Positions 45,007-53,383 of a DNA stretch of 64,000 nt are shown here, in pieces. A program made the translations under genes and the position numbers. Source of the DNA: CAMLJR01 sp964631955 (GTDB lineage: Bacteria; Pseudomonadota; Gammaproteobacteria; Pseudomonadales; CAMLJR01). Within the stretch, counting starts at the first letter, position 1. The number at the start of each line of letters is the position of its first letter. The notes beneath the pieces are model-generated. The model made no database searches. It saw nothing but the letters and a program-made list of their open reading frames with translations, and had not been told where the DNA came from. The stretch is taken from NCBI GenBank assembly GCA_964631955.1, contig CAZWBA010000001.1, forward strand, positions 372,001 through 436,000, in the 5' to 3' direction.

Positions 45007-46047
45007 TTAACTCGGGAATATCAGCATGGCATCGCCGTAACTGAAGAAGCGATAACGTTGTTCTACCGCCTCGCGATACGCGTTCAGTATATTTTCACGG
45101 CCCGCGAGTGCGCTCACCAGCATCAACAAAGTCGATTCGGGCAAGTGGAAATTCGTCAGCAATACATCGACCGTCCTGAATCGATAGCCGGGATAAATAA
45201 AAATCCGTGTATCGCCTCTGTAAGGCGCAATTTCGCCAGTGCTCGATGCGCTTTCCAGCGCGCGCACGCTCGTCGTACCGATTGCGATCACCCTTCCGCC
45301 ACGCACACGTGTTGCTCTGATCTGCGCGCATAATTCCGCATCGACTTCGATATATTCGGCGTGCATACGATGATCGAGAATATTATCGACGCGAACGGGT
45401 TGAAACGTACCCGCACCGACATGCAAGGTCACATAACCCAACTCGACACCGACTTCGCGGCAACGTTGCAAATACGCTTCGCTGAAATGCAATCCCGCCG
45501 TCGGCGCCGCAACAGCTCCTTCGCGTTGCGCATACACGGTTTGATAACGCTCGCGATCGGACAAGGTATCTTCACGATCGATATACGGCGGCAATGGCAT
45601 ATGGCCGAGTTCATTGAGCACGCTCAGCGCATCGCGCGCAAATTCGAGCGTGTATAAATCGTTTTCCTTACCGAGTACGGTGACAATCTCTTCGGTTAAT
45701 TCGCCGCCCTCGGTTTTCGATATAAAAACCTGGGTACCGGATTTAACGGTTCGATTCGCGCGCATATGCGCCAGTGCCCTGCGCGAATCGCGTAAACGTT
45801 CGATCAGAATTTCGATGCGGCCACCGCTCGCCTTCGCGCCGAACAATCGCGCTGGCACCACCCGCGTATTGTTGAACACGAGCAGATCGCCGGGCCGCAA
45901 ATAGTCGATGAGATCGACAAACCGCTGATGCGCAATCGCACCGCTTTTGCCATCGAGTACCAGCAGACGGCTGCCCGTGCGCTCCGCAGCGGGATGGCGC
46001 GCGATCAGCTCATCGGGCAACTCGTAGTGAAAATCGGCTAGTTTCAT
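45007..46047 (-). CDS. queA: S-adenosylmethionine:tRNA ribosyltransferase-isomerase
   Basis: Builds the epoxycyclopentanediol ring of queuosine from AdoMet on tRNA. 346 residues. N-terminal MKLADFHYELPDELIARHPA, then VFNNTRVVPARLFG, TAGLHFSEAYL, HVGAGTFQPVR and the C-terminal NFHLPESTLLMLVSAL are all intact. Upstream of tgt in the same transcript. Confidence 0.97.
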   Translation of the reverse strand: MKLADFHYELPDELIARHPAAERTGSRLLVLDGKSGAIAHQRFVDLIDYLRPGDLLVFNNTRVVPARLFGAKASGGRIEILIERLRDSRRALAHMRANRTVKSGTQVFISKTEGGELTEEIVTVLGKENDLYTLEFARDALSVLNELGHMPLPPYIDREDTLSDRERYQTVYAQREGAVAAPTAGLHFSEAYLQRCREVGVELGYVTLHVGAGTFQPVRVDNILDHRMHAEYIEVDAELCAQIRATRVRGGRVIAIGTTSVRALESASSTGEIAPYRGDTRIFIYPGYRFRTVDVLLTNFHLPESTLLMLVSALAGRENILNAYREAVEQRYRFFSYGDAMLIFPS

Positions 46048-46199
46048 GTGGTTCGTATATACGGCCCGGGGCGCTGCGCAAATGAACGCATATTAAAATG
46101 GGCACGCTGCAAAAGGGGCCGGCAAGGGTATCGGAAAGCCGAAAAACTCGCCAGTTTTGCTCAGGATTTCAGCGAAAACCGCGGGCGCCGGCAATTTGA

Positions 46200-46227
46200 T
46201 TGACCTCGCCGGCGCGATTGTTATAAT
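46200..46227 (+). promoter_or_regulatory. Predicted promoter of tRNA-Leu
   Basis: TTGACC (46200-46205), 16 bases, perfect TATAAT (46222-46227), followed by a GC-rich discriminator (CGCGCCTCGC), as in growth-rate-controlled stable RNA promoters. The mature tRNA begins 24 bases later. Confidence 0.75.
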
Positions 46228-46250
46228 CGCGCCTCGCTTTTTCCCTCCCG

Positions 46251-46337
46251 GCCCGGGTGGCGAAATCGGTAGACGCAGCGGATTCAAAATCCGCCGTTGG
46301 TGACAACATGACGGTTCGAGTCCGTCCCCGGGCACCA
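46251..46337 (+). tRNA. tRNA-Leu (anticodon CAA)
   Basis: 87-base class II tRNA. Acceptor GCCCGGG pairs with CCCGGGC before ACCA. The anticodon arm GCGGATT..AATCCGC places CAA in the loop, reading UUG codons. The long variable arm (TTGGTGACAACATGA) and T-arm ACGGTTCGAGTCCGT are visible. CCA is encoded. Confidence 0.96.
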
Positions 46338-46368
46338 TAATTCCCTCATCTTAATTATTATCGCCCCG

Positions 46369-46995
46369 TCATGTCGCCGTAGCGCATGCACTTTTTGCCA
46401 GCATCGCATGCACCTTCAACAGCGCGGCGCAGGAAATCACATCGGTAATTTTTCCATCCATGACCCATTGAATCGCTTCGTCGAGCGGCAGGCGCAGTAA
46501 TTCCAGATCGGCTTCGGTATGTTCAAGCTGCTGCCTGCCCGCGCTTAAATCCTTCGCGAGATAAACCACCCCCTCTTCGTCCGTTACCGATTTGGAAATA
46601 TGCAGGTGCATGAGCTCCTGCCACTGCGCGGCACGCATGCCCGTCTCTTCGAGTAATTCACGCTGTGCGGCGATGAGCGGATCTTCGTCAAGGCTGCCGC
46701 CGCCCATCGGAATTTCCCATAGCGCAGTATTCAATGTGTAGCGAAATTGCCGCACCAGCCACGTATGATTTTCGTCGTCGACGGGAACGATGCCGATGGC
46801 GCGCGATTTGAAATGCACGACGCCGTAAATGCCTTCGGTACCCGCGGGCGTCCTCACATTTTCGTGGGTGATGCGGATCCACGGATTGTCGTACACGGTT
46901 TTCGTATCGAGGCGGCGCCACGGTCCTACTTTCTCACCGCGCTCAACCGCTTCGCCCTTATGTGAGTCCTGCACTGTACGGATTTCGTCACTCAT
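46369..46995 (-). CDS. ADP-ribose pyrophosphatase-type Nudix hydrolase
   Basis: 208-residue Nudix protein likely to hydrolyse ADP-ribose or a similar sugar nucleotide, like NudF. The Nudix box reads GGGSLDEDPLIAAQRELLEETGM with the catalytic REL.EE. An N-terminal beta-region (TVYDNPWIRITHENVRTP) and VPVDDENHTWLVRQFRYTL match the NudF type. Convergent with tRNA-Leu and divergent from gcvP. Confidence 0.88.
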   Translation of the reverse strand: MSDEIRTVQDSHKGEAVERGEKVGPWRRLDTKTVYDNPWIRITHENVRTPAGTEGIYGVVHFKSRAIGIVPVDDENHTWLVRQFRYTLNTALWEIPMGGGSLDEDPLIAAQRELLEETGMRAAQWQELMHLHISKSVTDEEGVVYLAKDLSAGRQQLEHTEADLELLRLPLDEAIQWVMDGKITDVISCAALLKVHAMLAKSACATAT

Positions 46996-47120
46996 CGCCG
47001 CGCCACTGCTCCAAATCGACAGCGGCGAGTGTAATGCAGCCGGCCCGCAGGCAGAAATCCCGGCCCCAAATATGGTTTAATACGCGCCCTTCCCAGCCTC
47101 AACCATCGCGGACGCATTCC

Positions 47121-50033
47121 ATGACCAGCGGCTCATTTTCATTGTCACAAAATTCCGTTTTGACGCCTGAAGCTTTCGCTCCGCGCCACATTGGGCCAGA
47201 TCGCGCGCAGATCGCCGGAATGCTGCAGACGATCGGCGCGAGTTCGCTGCAACAACTGATGGAATCGACCGTACCGGAATCGATTCTGCGTCGCGACACG
47301 ATGGATTTGCCGGCCGCGCTCAGCGAGCAGGAAGCGCTGACAAAATTGCGCGCAATCGCAGCGCAGAACAAGGTCTTTCGCTCGTACATCGGCATGGGCT
47401 ATTACGATACGTTCACGCCCACGGTGATTTTGCGCAATGTGCTTGAAAATCCCGGCTGGTATACCGCGTACACGCCGTATCAGCCCGAGATTTCGCAGGG
47501 TCGCCTGGAAGGCTTATTGAATTACCAGCAGGTCGTGCTCGATTTGACGGGCATGGAATTGGCGAATGCTTCATTGCTCGATGAAGGCACCGCCGCCGCT
47601 GAAGCGATGACGCTGCTTCAGCGCGCAAACAACTCTCGTCTCAAGGGAAAAGCGCGTAGCGAGAGTTTTTTTATCGCCGATGATTGTCATCCGCAAACGA
47701 TTGCTGTTGTAACAACGCGTGCGCATCATCTCGGTTTCAAAACTGTCATCGGCAATCCCGCGACCGATTTAATCGGCAACGATTTCTTCGGCGCGCTGAT
47801 TCAATACCCGAACACGTACGGCGCCATCGATGATCCGCGCACGCTGATCGAACAGGCTCATCAACAAAATACACTGGTTGTCGTTGCCGCCGATTTATTG
47901 AGCCTGGTGCTGCTCACACCGCCAGGCGAAATGGGGGCCGATGTCGTCGTCGGCAACAGTCAGCGCTTTGGCGTGCCGATGGGCTACGGCGGACCGCACG
48001 CGGCATTTTTCGCAACACGCGACGAGTACAAACGTTCGGCGCCGGGACGCATCATCGGCGTCTCGATCGATCGCCACGGCAATCAGGCATTGCGTATGGC
48101 GATGCAAACGCGCGAGCAACATATCCGCCGCGAAAAAGCCACGAGCAATATCTGCACGGCGCAAGCATTGCTATCGATCTGCACCGCGTTTTATGCGCAA
48201 TACCACGGCCCCGAAGGTTTGAAGAAAATCGCAGGCCGCGTCAATCGTCTCACGCAAATTCTTGCCAGCGGCCTGCAGAAAGTCGGTGTCACTGTCGAAA
48301 ATAAAAACTATTTCGATACGCTAACACTGAATGTTGGCGGCGATCAGAAATCGATAATCGCGCGCGCCGAAGCTGCGCAAATCAATTTGCGCAAAGCTGG
48401 CAGCGATCGTATCGGCGTCGCCATCGATGAAACCACGTCGCCGATCGATATCGCTCAACTGTGGGAAGTCATCGCGGGTAAAACCATCGCGTTCACCGTC
48501 GAACAGCTCGACAACGAACTCAACAGCGCGTCGAGCATTCCGAAGGAATTGCAGCGCAGCAGTGCGTTTCTCACGCATCCGGTATTTAACAGCTATCACT
48601 CCGAAACCGAGATGCTGCGCTATATGAAGCGCCTCGAAAATAAAGACATCGCGCTGAATCAGACGATGATTGCGCTCGGCTCATGCACGATGAAACTGAA
48701 TGCGACCGCGGAAATGATTCCAATCACGTGGCCCGAATTCAATCGCCTGCATCCTTTTGCCCCCCTGGCACAAACCACGGGGTATCAGCAATTATTCCGC
48801 GATCTCGAAAAAATGCTGATGGAAACCACGGGCTACGATGCAGTTTCGCTGCAACCCAACGCGGGTTCGCAGGGCGAATATGCTGGTCTGCTTGCAATCA
48901 AGCGTTACCACGAAAGCAAAAACGAGGGTCATCGCGACATCGTGCTGATTCCAAGCTCTGCGCACGGCACCAACCCGGCGAGCGCGGCACTGGCGGGTTT
49001 GAAAATCGTGATCGTCGATTGCGATAGCAGTGGCAACGTCAATATCGATGATTTGCGCCTCAAGGCCGGGCAACACAAAAACAATTTGTGCGCGCTGATG
49101 GCAACGTATCCGTCGACACACGGTGTATTCGAGGAAGGCATTCGCGAAATCTGCCAGATCGTGCACGATCACGGCGGCCAGGTTTATGTCGATGGCGCAA
49201 ACATGAACGCGCTCGTCGGTGTCGCCGCGCCGGGTAAATTCGGCGCCGATGTTTCGCACATCAATCTGCACAAAACATTTTGCATTCCGCACGGCGGCGG
49301 CGGCCCCGGCATGGGACCGATCGGCGTTGCGAAACATTTGCAGCCGTTCCTGCCAAGCAATCCGGTGCAACCCGTTTACGATCTACCCGCAACGAATGAC
49401 ACCGTTTCCGCAGCACCGTGGGGCAGCGCATCGATTCTGCCGATTTCGTGGATGTACGCCGCGATGATGGGGCCTGACGGTTTAACTCAGGCGACGCAAG
49501 TGGCGATTCTCAACGCGAATTATGTCGCTGCGCGTTTGCGCGATTCCTATCCCGTGCTCTACACCGGCCGCAATGGCCGCGTCGCGCACGAATGCATCAT
49601 CGATATGCGTCCTTTGAAAGAAGCGACCGGAATCACCGAAGAAGATATTGCAAAACGCCTGATGGATTTCGGCTTCCACGCACCGACGATGTCATTCCCT
49701 GTCGCAGGAACGCTGATGATCGAACCCACCGAAAGCGAATCGCGCGAAGAACTCGATCGTTTCTGCGATGCGCTCATTCATATTCGCGGCGAAATCGAAC
49801 GCGTCAAACTCGGCGAATTCGATGCGCAGGATAACCCGCTCAAAAACGCACCGCACACCGCAGCGGAATTGGTCGCCGACAAATGGGAGCACCGCTATAC
49901 GCGAGAGGAAGCAGCGTATCCAATGCCGTCATTGCGCGATCGCAAATACTGGCCGCCGGTTGCGCGCCTCGATAACGTGTACGGTGATCGGAATTTATTC
50001 TGTGCATGCCCGGGGATTGAGGCGTACAAATAA
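47121..50033 (+). CDS. gcvP: Glycine dehydrogenase (decarboxylating), P protein
   Basis: PLP-dependent P protein of the glycine cleavage system. The start is set at the ATG at 47121 (MTSGSFSLSQN), giving 970 residues (E. coli 957). A longer frame to 46962 has no family match. The PLP lysine is in HINLHKTFCIPHGGGGPG, and both halves of the duplicated aminotransferase-like fold are seen (FAPRHIGP at the N-terminus, CPGIEAYK at the C-terminus). No gcvT or gcvH lies in the window, so the other subunits are encoded elsewhere. Confidence 0.97.
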   Translation: MTSGSFSLSQNSVLTPEAFAPRHIGPDRAQIAGMLQTIGASSLQQLMESTVPESILRRDTMDLPAALSEQEALTKLRAIAAQNKVFRSYIGMGYYDTFTPTVILRNVLENPGWYTAYTPYQPEISQGRLEGLLNYQQVVLDLTGMELANASLLDEGTAAAEAMTLLQRANNSRLKGKARSESFFIADDCHPQTIAVVTTRAHHLGFKTVIGNPATDLIGNDFFGALIQYPNTYGAIDDPRTLIEQAHQQNTLVVVAADLLSLVLLTPPGEMGADVVVGNSQRFGVPMGYGGPHAAFFATRDEYKRSAPGRIIGVSIDRHGNQALRMAMQTREQHIRREKATSNICTAQALLSICTAFYAQYHGPEGLKKIAGRVNRLTQILASGLQKVGVTVENKNYFDTLTLNVGGDQKSIIARAEAAQINLRKAGSDRIGVAIDETTSPIDIAQLWEVIAGKTIAFTVEQLDNELNSASSIPKELQRSSAFLTHPVFNSYHSETEMLRYMKRLENKDIALNQTMIALGSCTMKLNATAEMIPITWPEFNRLHPFAPLAQTTGYQQLFRDLEKMLMETTGYDAVSLQPNAGSQGEYAGLLAIKRYHESKNEGHRDIVLIPSSAHGTNPASAALAGLKIVIVDCDSSGNVNIDDLRLKAGQHKNNLCALMATYPSTHGVFEEGIREICQIVHDHGGQVYVDGANMNALVGVAAPGKFGADVSHINLHKTFCIPHGGGGPGMGPIGVAKHLQPFLPSNPVQPVYDLPATNDTVSAAPWGSASILPISWMYAAMMGPDGLTQATQVAILNANYVAARLRDSYPVLYTGRNGRVAHECIIDMRPLKEATGITEEDIAKRLMDFGFHAPTMSFPVAGTLMIEPTESESREELDRFCDALIHIRGEIERVKLGEFDAQDNPLKNAPHTAAELVADKWEHRYTREEAAYPMPSLRDRKYWPPVARLDNVYGDRNLFCACPGIEAYK

Positions 50034-50334
50034 AAAATTGCGTGCGTGCGTGCTTGCTTGAGCATGTGAAATGAAAGCGGCCGGCGGCGTACGCTACCTG
50101 AGGTAGCGTCGATGAACACCACCGTGCCGCTGCCAGTCTCATCGTGCGCGTATTACAACAGCGATTGCTTTCGGAGAGGCAATGAAAGTGGTCGAAGTGA
50201 TGCAGCAAATGCATCCGAATACTTCAATGATTCAAAAAACCCACGAAATACCGTACGTTTTCGCTGAAATTCCGCCGGCATAGTTATTGCTGAAGCCAGA
50301 GACTTCCAATTTGCCATCAGGAGCGGGGCTCGGC
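50034..50334 (+). other. Intergenic region upstream of the first TonB receptor
   Basis: Contains a small palindrome GCTACCTGAGGTAGC (50091-50105) and a possible 33-codon frame (50182-50283). No other feature is seen. Confidence 0.4.
50182..50283 (+). CDS. Possible small peptide gene (33 residues)
   Basis: Frame from ATG 50182, preceded by GGAGAGGCA, to TAG at 50281-50283. The sequence begins MKVVEVMQQMHPNT. It has no recognisable family and may be chance; its good ribosome site and position before the receptor gene (51 bases) are the only support. Confidence 0.3.
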   Translation: MKVVEVMQQMHPNTSMIQKTHEIPYVFAEIPPA

Positions 50335-53148
50335 ATGACCTCTGTCTATCAGCATAAATATTCTCATCAGATACGTGCACCATTTACTCTGTCTGCGTTG
50401 TTCTCAGCCGTCGCTTTGAGCGCCGTCACGCAAGCTTCTATGCTGCATGCGGCTGAAGCCTCCGATCCGCAGGCCATCATCAGCACACAGGCCGAAGAGA
50501 TCAAACGCCTGCGCGCCGAAAATGAAGCGCTGAAGCGATCTCAAAGCCCGGCGACTGCGCCAGAAGCATCTGTACAAGCTCCCGCCGCTATTGCGGCTAC
50601 ACCTCCGCAACAGCAGGACGACGACGCGACTACGCTCGGTCGTGTCGTCGTCAGAGGTAAGAAAAATCTCGCCATCGTAAGAGATGTGCCCCAGTCCATT
50701 TCTGTTATCAGCGGTGAAGATCTCAAACTCGAAAGTGCCGTGACGCTCGATGCCATTACGAAGCGACTGGCGAACGTCAAGTGGAACTACGGCAACAGCC
50801 AGACCAGTAACTTTTCGATTCGCGGGCTGGGGAAAATCGGGAATTCGCAAGCGGCTGATCCCAGTGTCGGCGTTACCGTCGACAATGTGCCATATGCATT
50901 CAATGCGCTGACCAGCTTCAACTTCTACGATGTGGATACGGCGCAGGTGGCTAGAGGCCCGCAGGGGACGCTGTCGGGGAAAAATGCTGTGCTGGGCTCG
51001 GTGGCCATCACGAACAAGCGGCCCTCATTTACGCCTGGGCACGAGCTCTCTCTGGGCTTCAGCAAGTACGGCGATCAGAGCTATGCGAACAGCAATGGTA
51101 ATTTGATTGCAACTGCCGTCAGCACTGGGCCCCTCATCGACGACATACTGGCCTACCGTGCTTCGCTGCATGTCGACAAGGGCGGCGGCTTTTTCTACAA
51201 CAAGTACAACCCGGATAACCAGTTCGTCTCCACCGACAGGGTATCCGGTCGCCTGCAGTTACTGCTGGTCCCTTCGGAGACTTTTGACGCCCGGCTTCAG
51301 GTCGAAATCACTCCTCGCATGGAGGAGTTTTTCAACGGTGCGGTCATCAGGACTCCAACTCCAACCAGCTATTCCAATGGCTCCGTTAATACGCTGAGCA
51401 ATGATGCATCCACACGCTTTGCGCGCCGCTGGTTTTTGCAGAATCAGTCCTATTCGTACGCGGAAGATTATCTGTCGCAGGATTATCTGGCTAACGATTC
51501 GCAAGGCCCCATCGTTACTGGCACGAACGGCGTCTCGCTGGAACTGAACTGGGCGCTGAACGAAAACACCCAGCTGAAGTCGATTAGCGCATTCAGGGAT
51601 TATTATTTCAACGCCTTTCAGGATGACGACGAAAATGTCTTCGACATCATGACGGCGACCGGCACTCAGCTGAAATACAAACAGGCAAGTCAGGAGTTTC
51701 GGCTCAGTTCGAAGTTTGGCGAACTCGTCGATTATCAAACGGGCATCTATCTTCTGCGGACAGCCAACAATGTGAACGGCAACCGTGTGTGGGGCAGCGA
51801 CGCCGGGGCATGGAATGCGAGCAATTCGCAATACGCGCTGCTGGATCAAACGGCTGCAGGGCGCAGTCTGCTCACCAATTCGCTGGCGGATTTATGGCTG
51901 GATAATGGCCTGCAGACGATCCGGAATGAAAGCGCGGCATGGTTTGGTCAGGCCGATTGGCATGTCACAGATCCGCTCACCATTACTACGGGGCTGCGTT
52001 ACAGCAAGGAGAGCCGGCGCAATACCACATCGATATACATCAGGCAGAACGGGTATGGCTCGGCGCTCAATCCCGCCGCAGTGAACGATGTTCCGCTGGG
52101 AGGCTTCGATTCCAACGCGACCTCCGGCGAGCTGTCCGCTAACAACAACGCGTCCCAGCTGGCACTCGCGGAGAGCGTTGCACAGCAGTACTTCAACAAG
52201 ACCTGGGCGGCACTCAGCACGGATGAGAAGCGTCAGATCGCAGCCGCCAAAGCCATCCGCGCCCAGCAAATCGGCGTAGTGTGGAACCCGGTGCGCGCTG
52301 AGAAATTTGACGACGATCTCCTCGGCTGGGTGATAACGCCACGCTACGAGATCAATGACAACCTGACCGTTTATTTGTCCTATGCCCATGGCGAAAAGGC
52401 CGGGGTTCCGCAAGTCGTCAACGGGCGATCGCAGCTGGTCAAGAAGGAGAAGAACGATGCCTATGAGGCCGGTCTGAAAACCACGCTTCTTGGCGGTGAT
52501 CTGCTTTTCAATGCAGCGATTTTCCAGAACGATATCAAAAATTATCAGCAGTCCGTCCGTATCGTCGATCAATACAGTACTGATATCGCACGGCGTGCAA
52601 ACCCGCTCGCCGACACCGTGTATGTCAGCGCAACGGGAAATGTTCCCAAGGTGCGCGTGAAAGGTGTTGAGATCGATACGATTTATGCGGGCATCAAAGA
52701 CTGGCAGCTGCGCTTCGCGGGGGCCTACAACGACGCACGCTATAAGTCGTTCCCCAACTCGGCGCAGCCGCCGGAGAATGGCTATTCGGGGTCATCTCCC
52801 TATCAGGACGTTTCGGGAGAAACCCTTCCCGGTGCAGCCAAGGTGACGTTTGATGTCGGGATTGCCTACAACACCGAAGTGTTAGGCAACAAGCTCTTCC
52901 ACGCCACGCTAAATACGTCCTATACCAGCCGGTACAATTCCGACAATGCACTGTCCAGCTATGGCTGGATTCCGTCGAACAGCGTGACGGATTTTTCCAT
53001 TGGTATTGGTCAGGCTAGCGGCGAATGGGATATCAACGCGTACATTAAAAATCTGTTCGACGACGATACGCATCGAGCGCAAACCTGGAACACGTACTCA
53101 TTGGCATCGCCTCGTCTGTTCGGCGTTGCGATCAGTAGTAAATTTTAG
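50335..53148 (+). CDS. TonB-dependent receptor with N-terminal coiled-coil
   Basis: Outer-membrane, TonB-powered importer of unknown substrate. The start ATG at 50335 (MTSVYQHKYSH) has a CAGGAG site 16 bases upstream and gives 937 residues. Signal peptide about 1-39 (HAAEA). Residues about 44-64 (STQAEEIKRLRAENEALKR) look like a short coiled coil before a proline/alanine linker. The plug domain (about 95-215) contains VRDVPQSISVISGEDL, FSIRGLGK and ARGPQGTLSGKNAVLGS. The barrel ends in Phe (ISSKF). The size and PQGTLSGKN motif suggest the large (sugar or polyphenol-type) receptor class; I could not fix the ligand. Confidence 0.88.
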   Translation: MTSVYQHKYSHQIRAPFTLSALFSAVALSAVTQASMLHAAEASDPQAIISTQAEEIKRLRAENEALKRSQSPATAPEASVQAPAAIAATPPQQQDDDATTLGRVVVRGKKNLAIVRDVPQSISVISGEDLKLESAVTLDAITKRLANVKWNYGNSQTSNFSIRGLGKIGNSQAADPSVGVTVDNVPYAFNALTSFNFYDVDTAQVARGPQGTLSGKNAVLGSVAITNKRPSFTPGHELSLGFSKYGDQSYANSNGNLIATAVSTGPLIDDILAYRASLHVDKGGGFFYNKYNPDNQFVSTDRVSGRLQLLLVPSETFDARLQVEITPRMEEFFNGAVIRTPTPTSYSNGSVNTLSNDASTRFARRWFLQNQSYSYAEDYLSQDYLANDSQGPIVTGTNGVSLELNWALNENTQLKSISAFRDYYFNAFQDDDENVFDIMTATGTQLKYKQASQEFRLSSKFGELVDYQTGIYLLRTANNVNGNRVWGSDAGAWNASNSQYALLDQTAAGRSLLTNSLADLWLDNGLQTIRNESAAWFGQADWHVTDPLTITTGLRYSKESRRNTTSIYIRQNGYGSALNPAAVNDVPLGGFDSNATSGELSANNNASQLALAESVAQQYFNKTWAALSTDEKRQIAAAKAIRAQQIGVVWNPVRAEKFDDDLLGWVITPRYEINDNLTVYLSYAHGEKAGVPQVVNGRSQLVKKEKNDAYEAGLKTTLLGGDLLFNAAIFQNDIKNYQQSVRIVDQYSTDIARRANPLADTVYVSATGNVPKVRVKGVEIDTIYAGIKDWQLRFAGAYNDARYKSFPNSAQPPENGYSGSSPYQDVSGETLPGAAKVTFDVGIAYNTEVLGNKLFHATLNTSYTSRYNSDNALSSYGWIPSNSVTDFSIGIGQASGEWDINAYIKNLFDDDTHRAQTWNTYSLASPRLFGVAISSKF

Positions 53149-53172
53149 GGCCGAGCCGGCGTTCCGGGGTGC

Positions 53173-53221
53173 TGCGTCATGGCGAGCGTGATTGTCTCTA
53201 TGCTCACGTCAAAGTGACGCA
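53173..53221. repeat. Long imperfect hairpin after the first TonB receptor
   Basis: TGCGTCA (53173-53179) pairs with TGACGCA (53215-53221), with GAGCGTGA/TCACGTC inside. No T-run follows, so it is only a possible transcript-end structure. Confidence 0.4.
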
Positions 53222-53383
53222 CTGCTTTCGAATCAAACCAAAAATGGCGAATTCGAAATTGTTGTAAAGCCGGTGGATGCTGAAAAACATCCATCGGTAT
53301 GAAATGCCCATCAAAAAGTGCATTTAAAAAATGCTTGCTATACTTCGTGCACTTATTTTTTAAGTCCGGGGAAATGGCAAGCG

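Noticed and set aside
46996..47120. Glycine riboswitch before gcvP
   Set aside because: The 125-base gap shows no tandem aptamer pattern or conserved core that I could recognise.
53313..53360. A third copy of the shared-core palindrome family before the smaller TonB receptor
   Set aside because: It has an AAAAAGTGCA/TGCACTTATTTTT pair and an inner GCATTT/AAATGC stem but not the 18-base core, so the resemblance is only in A/T-rich style.
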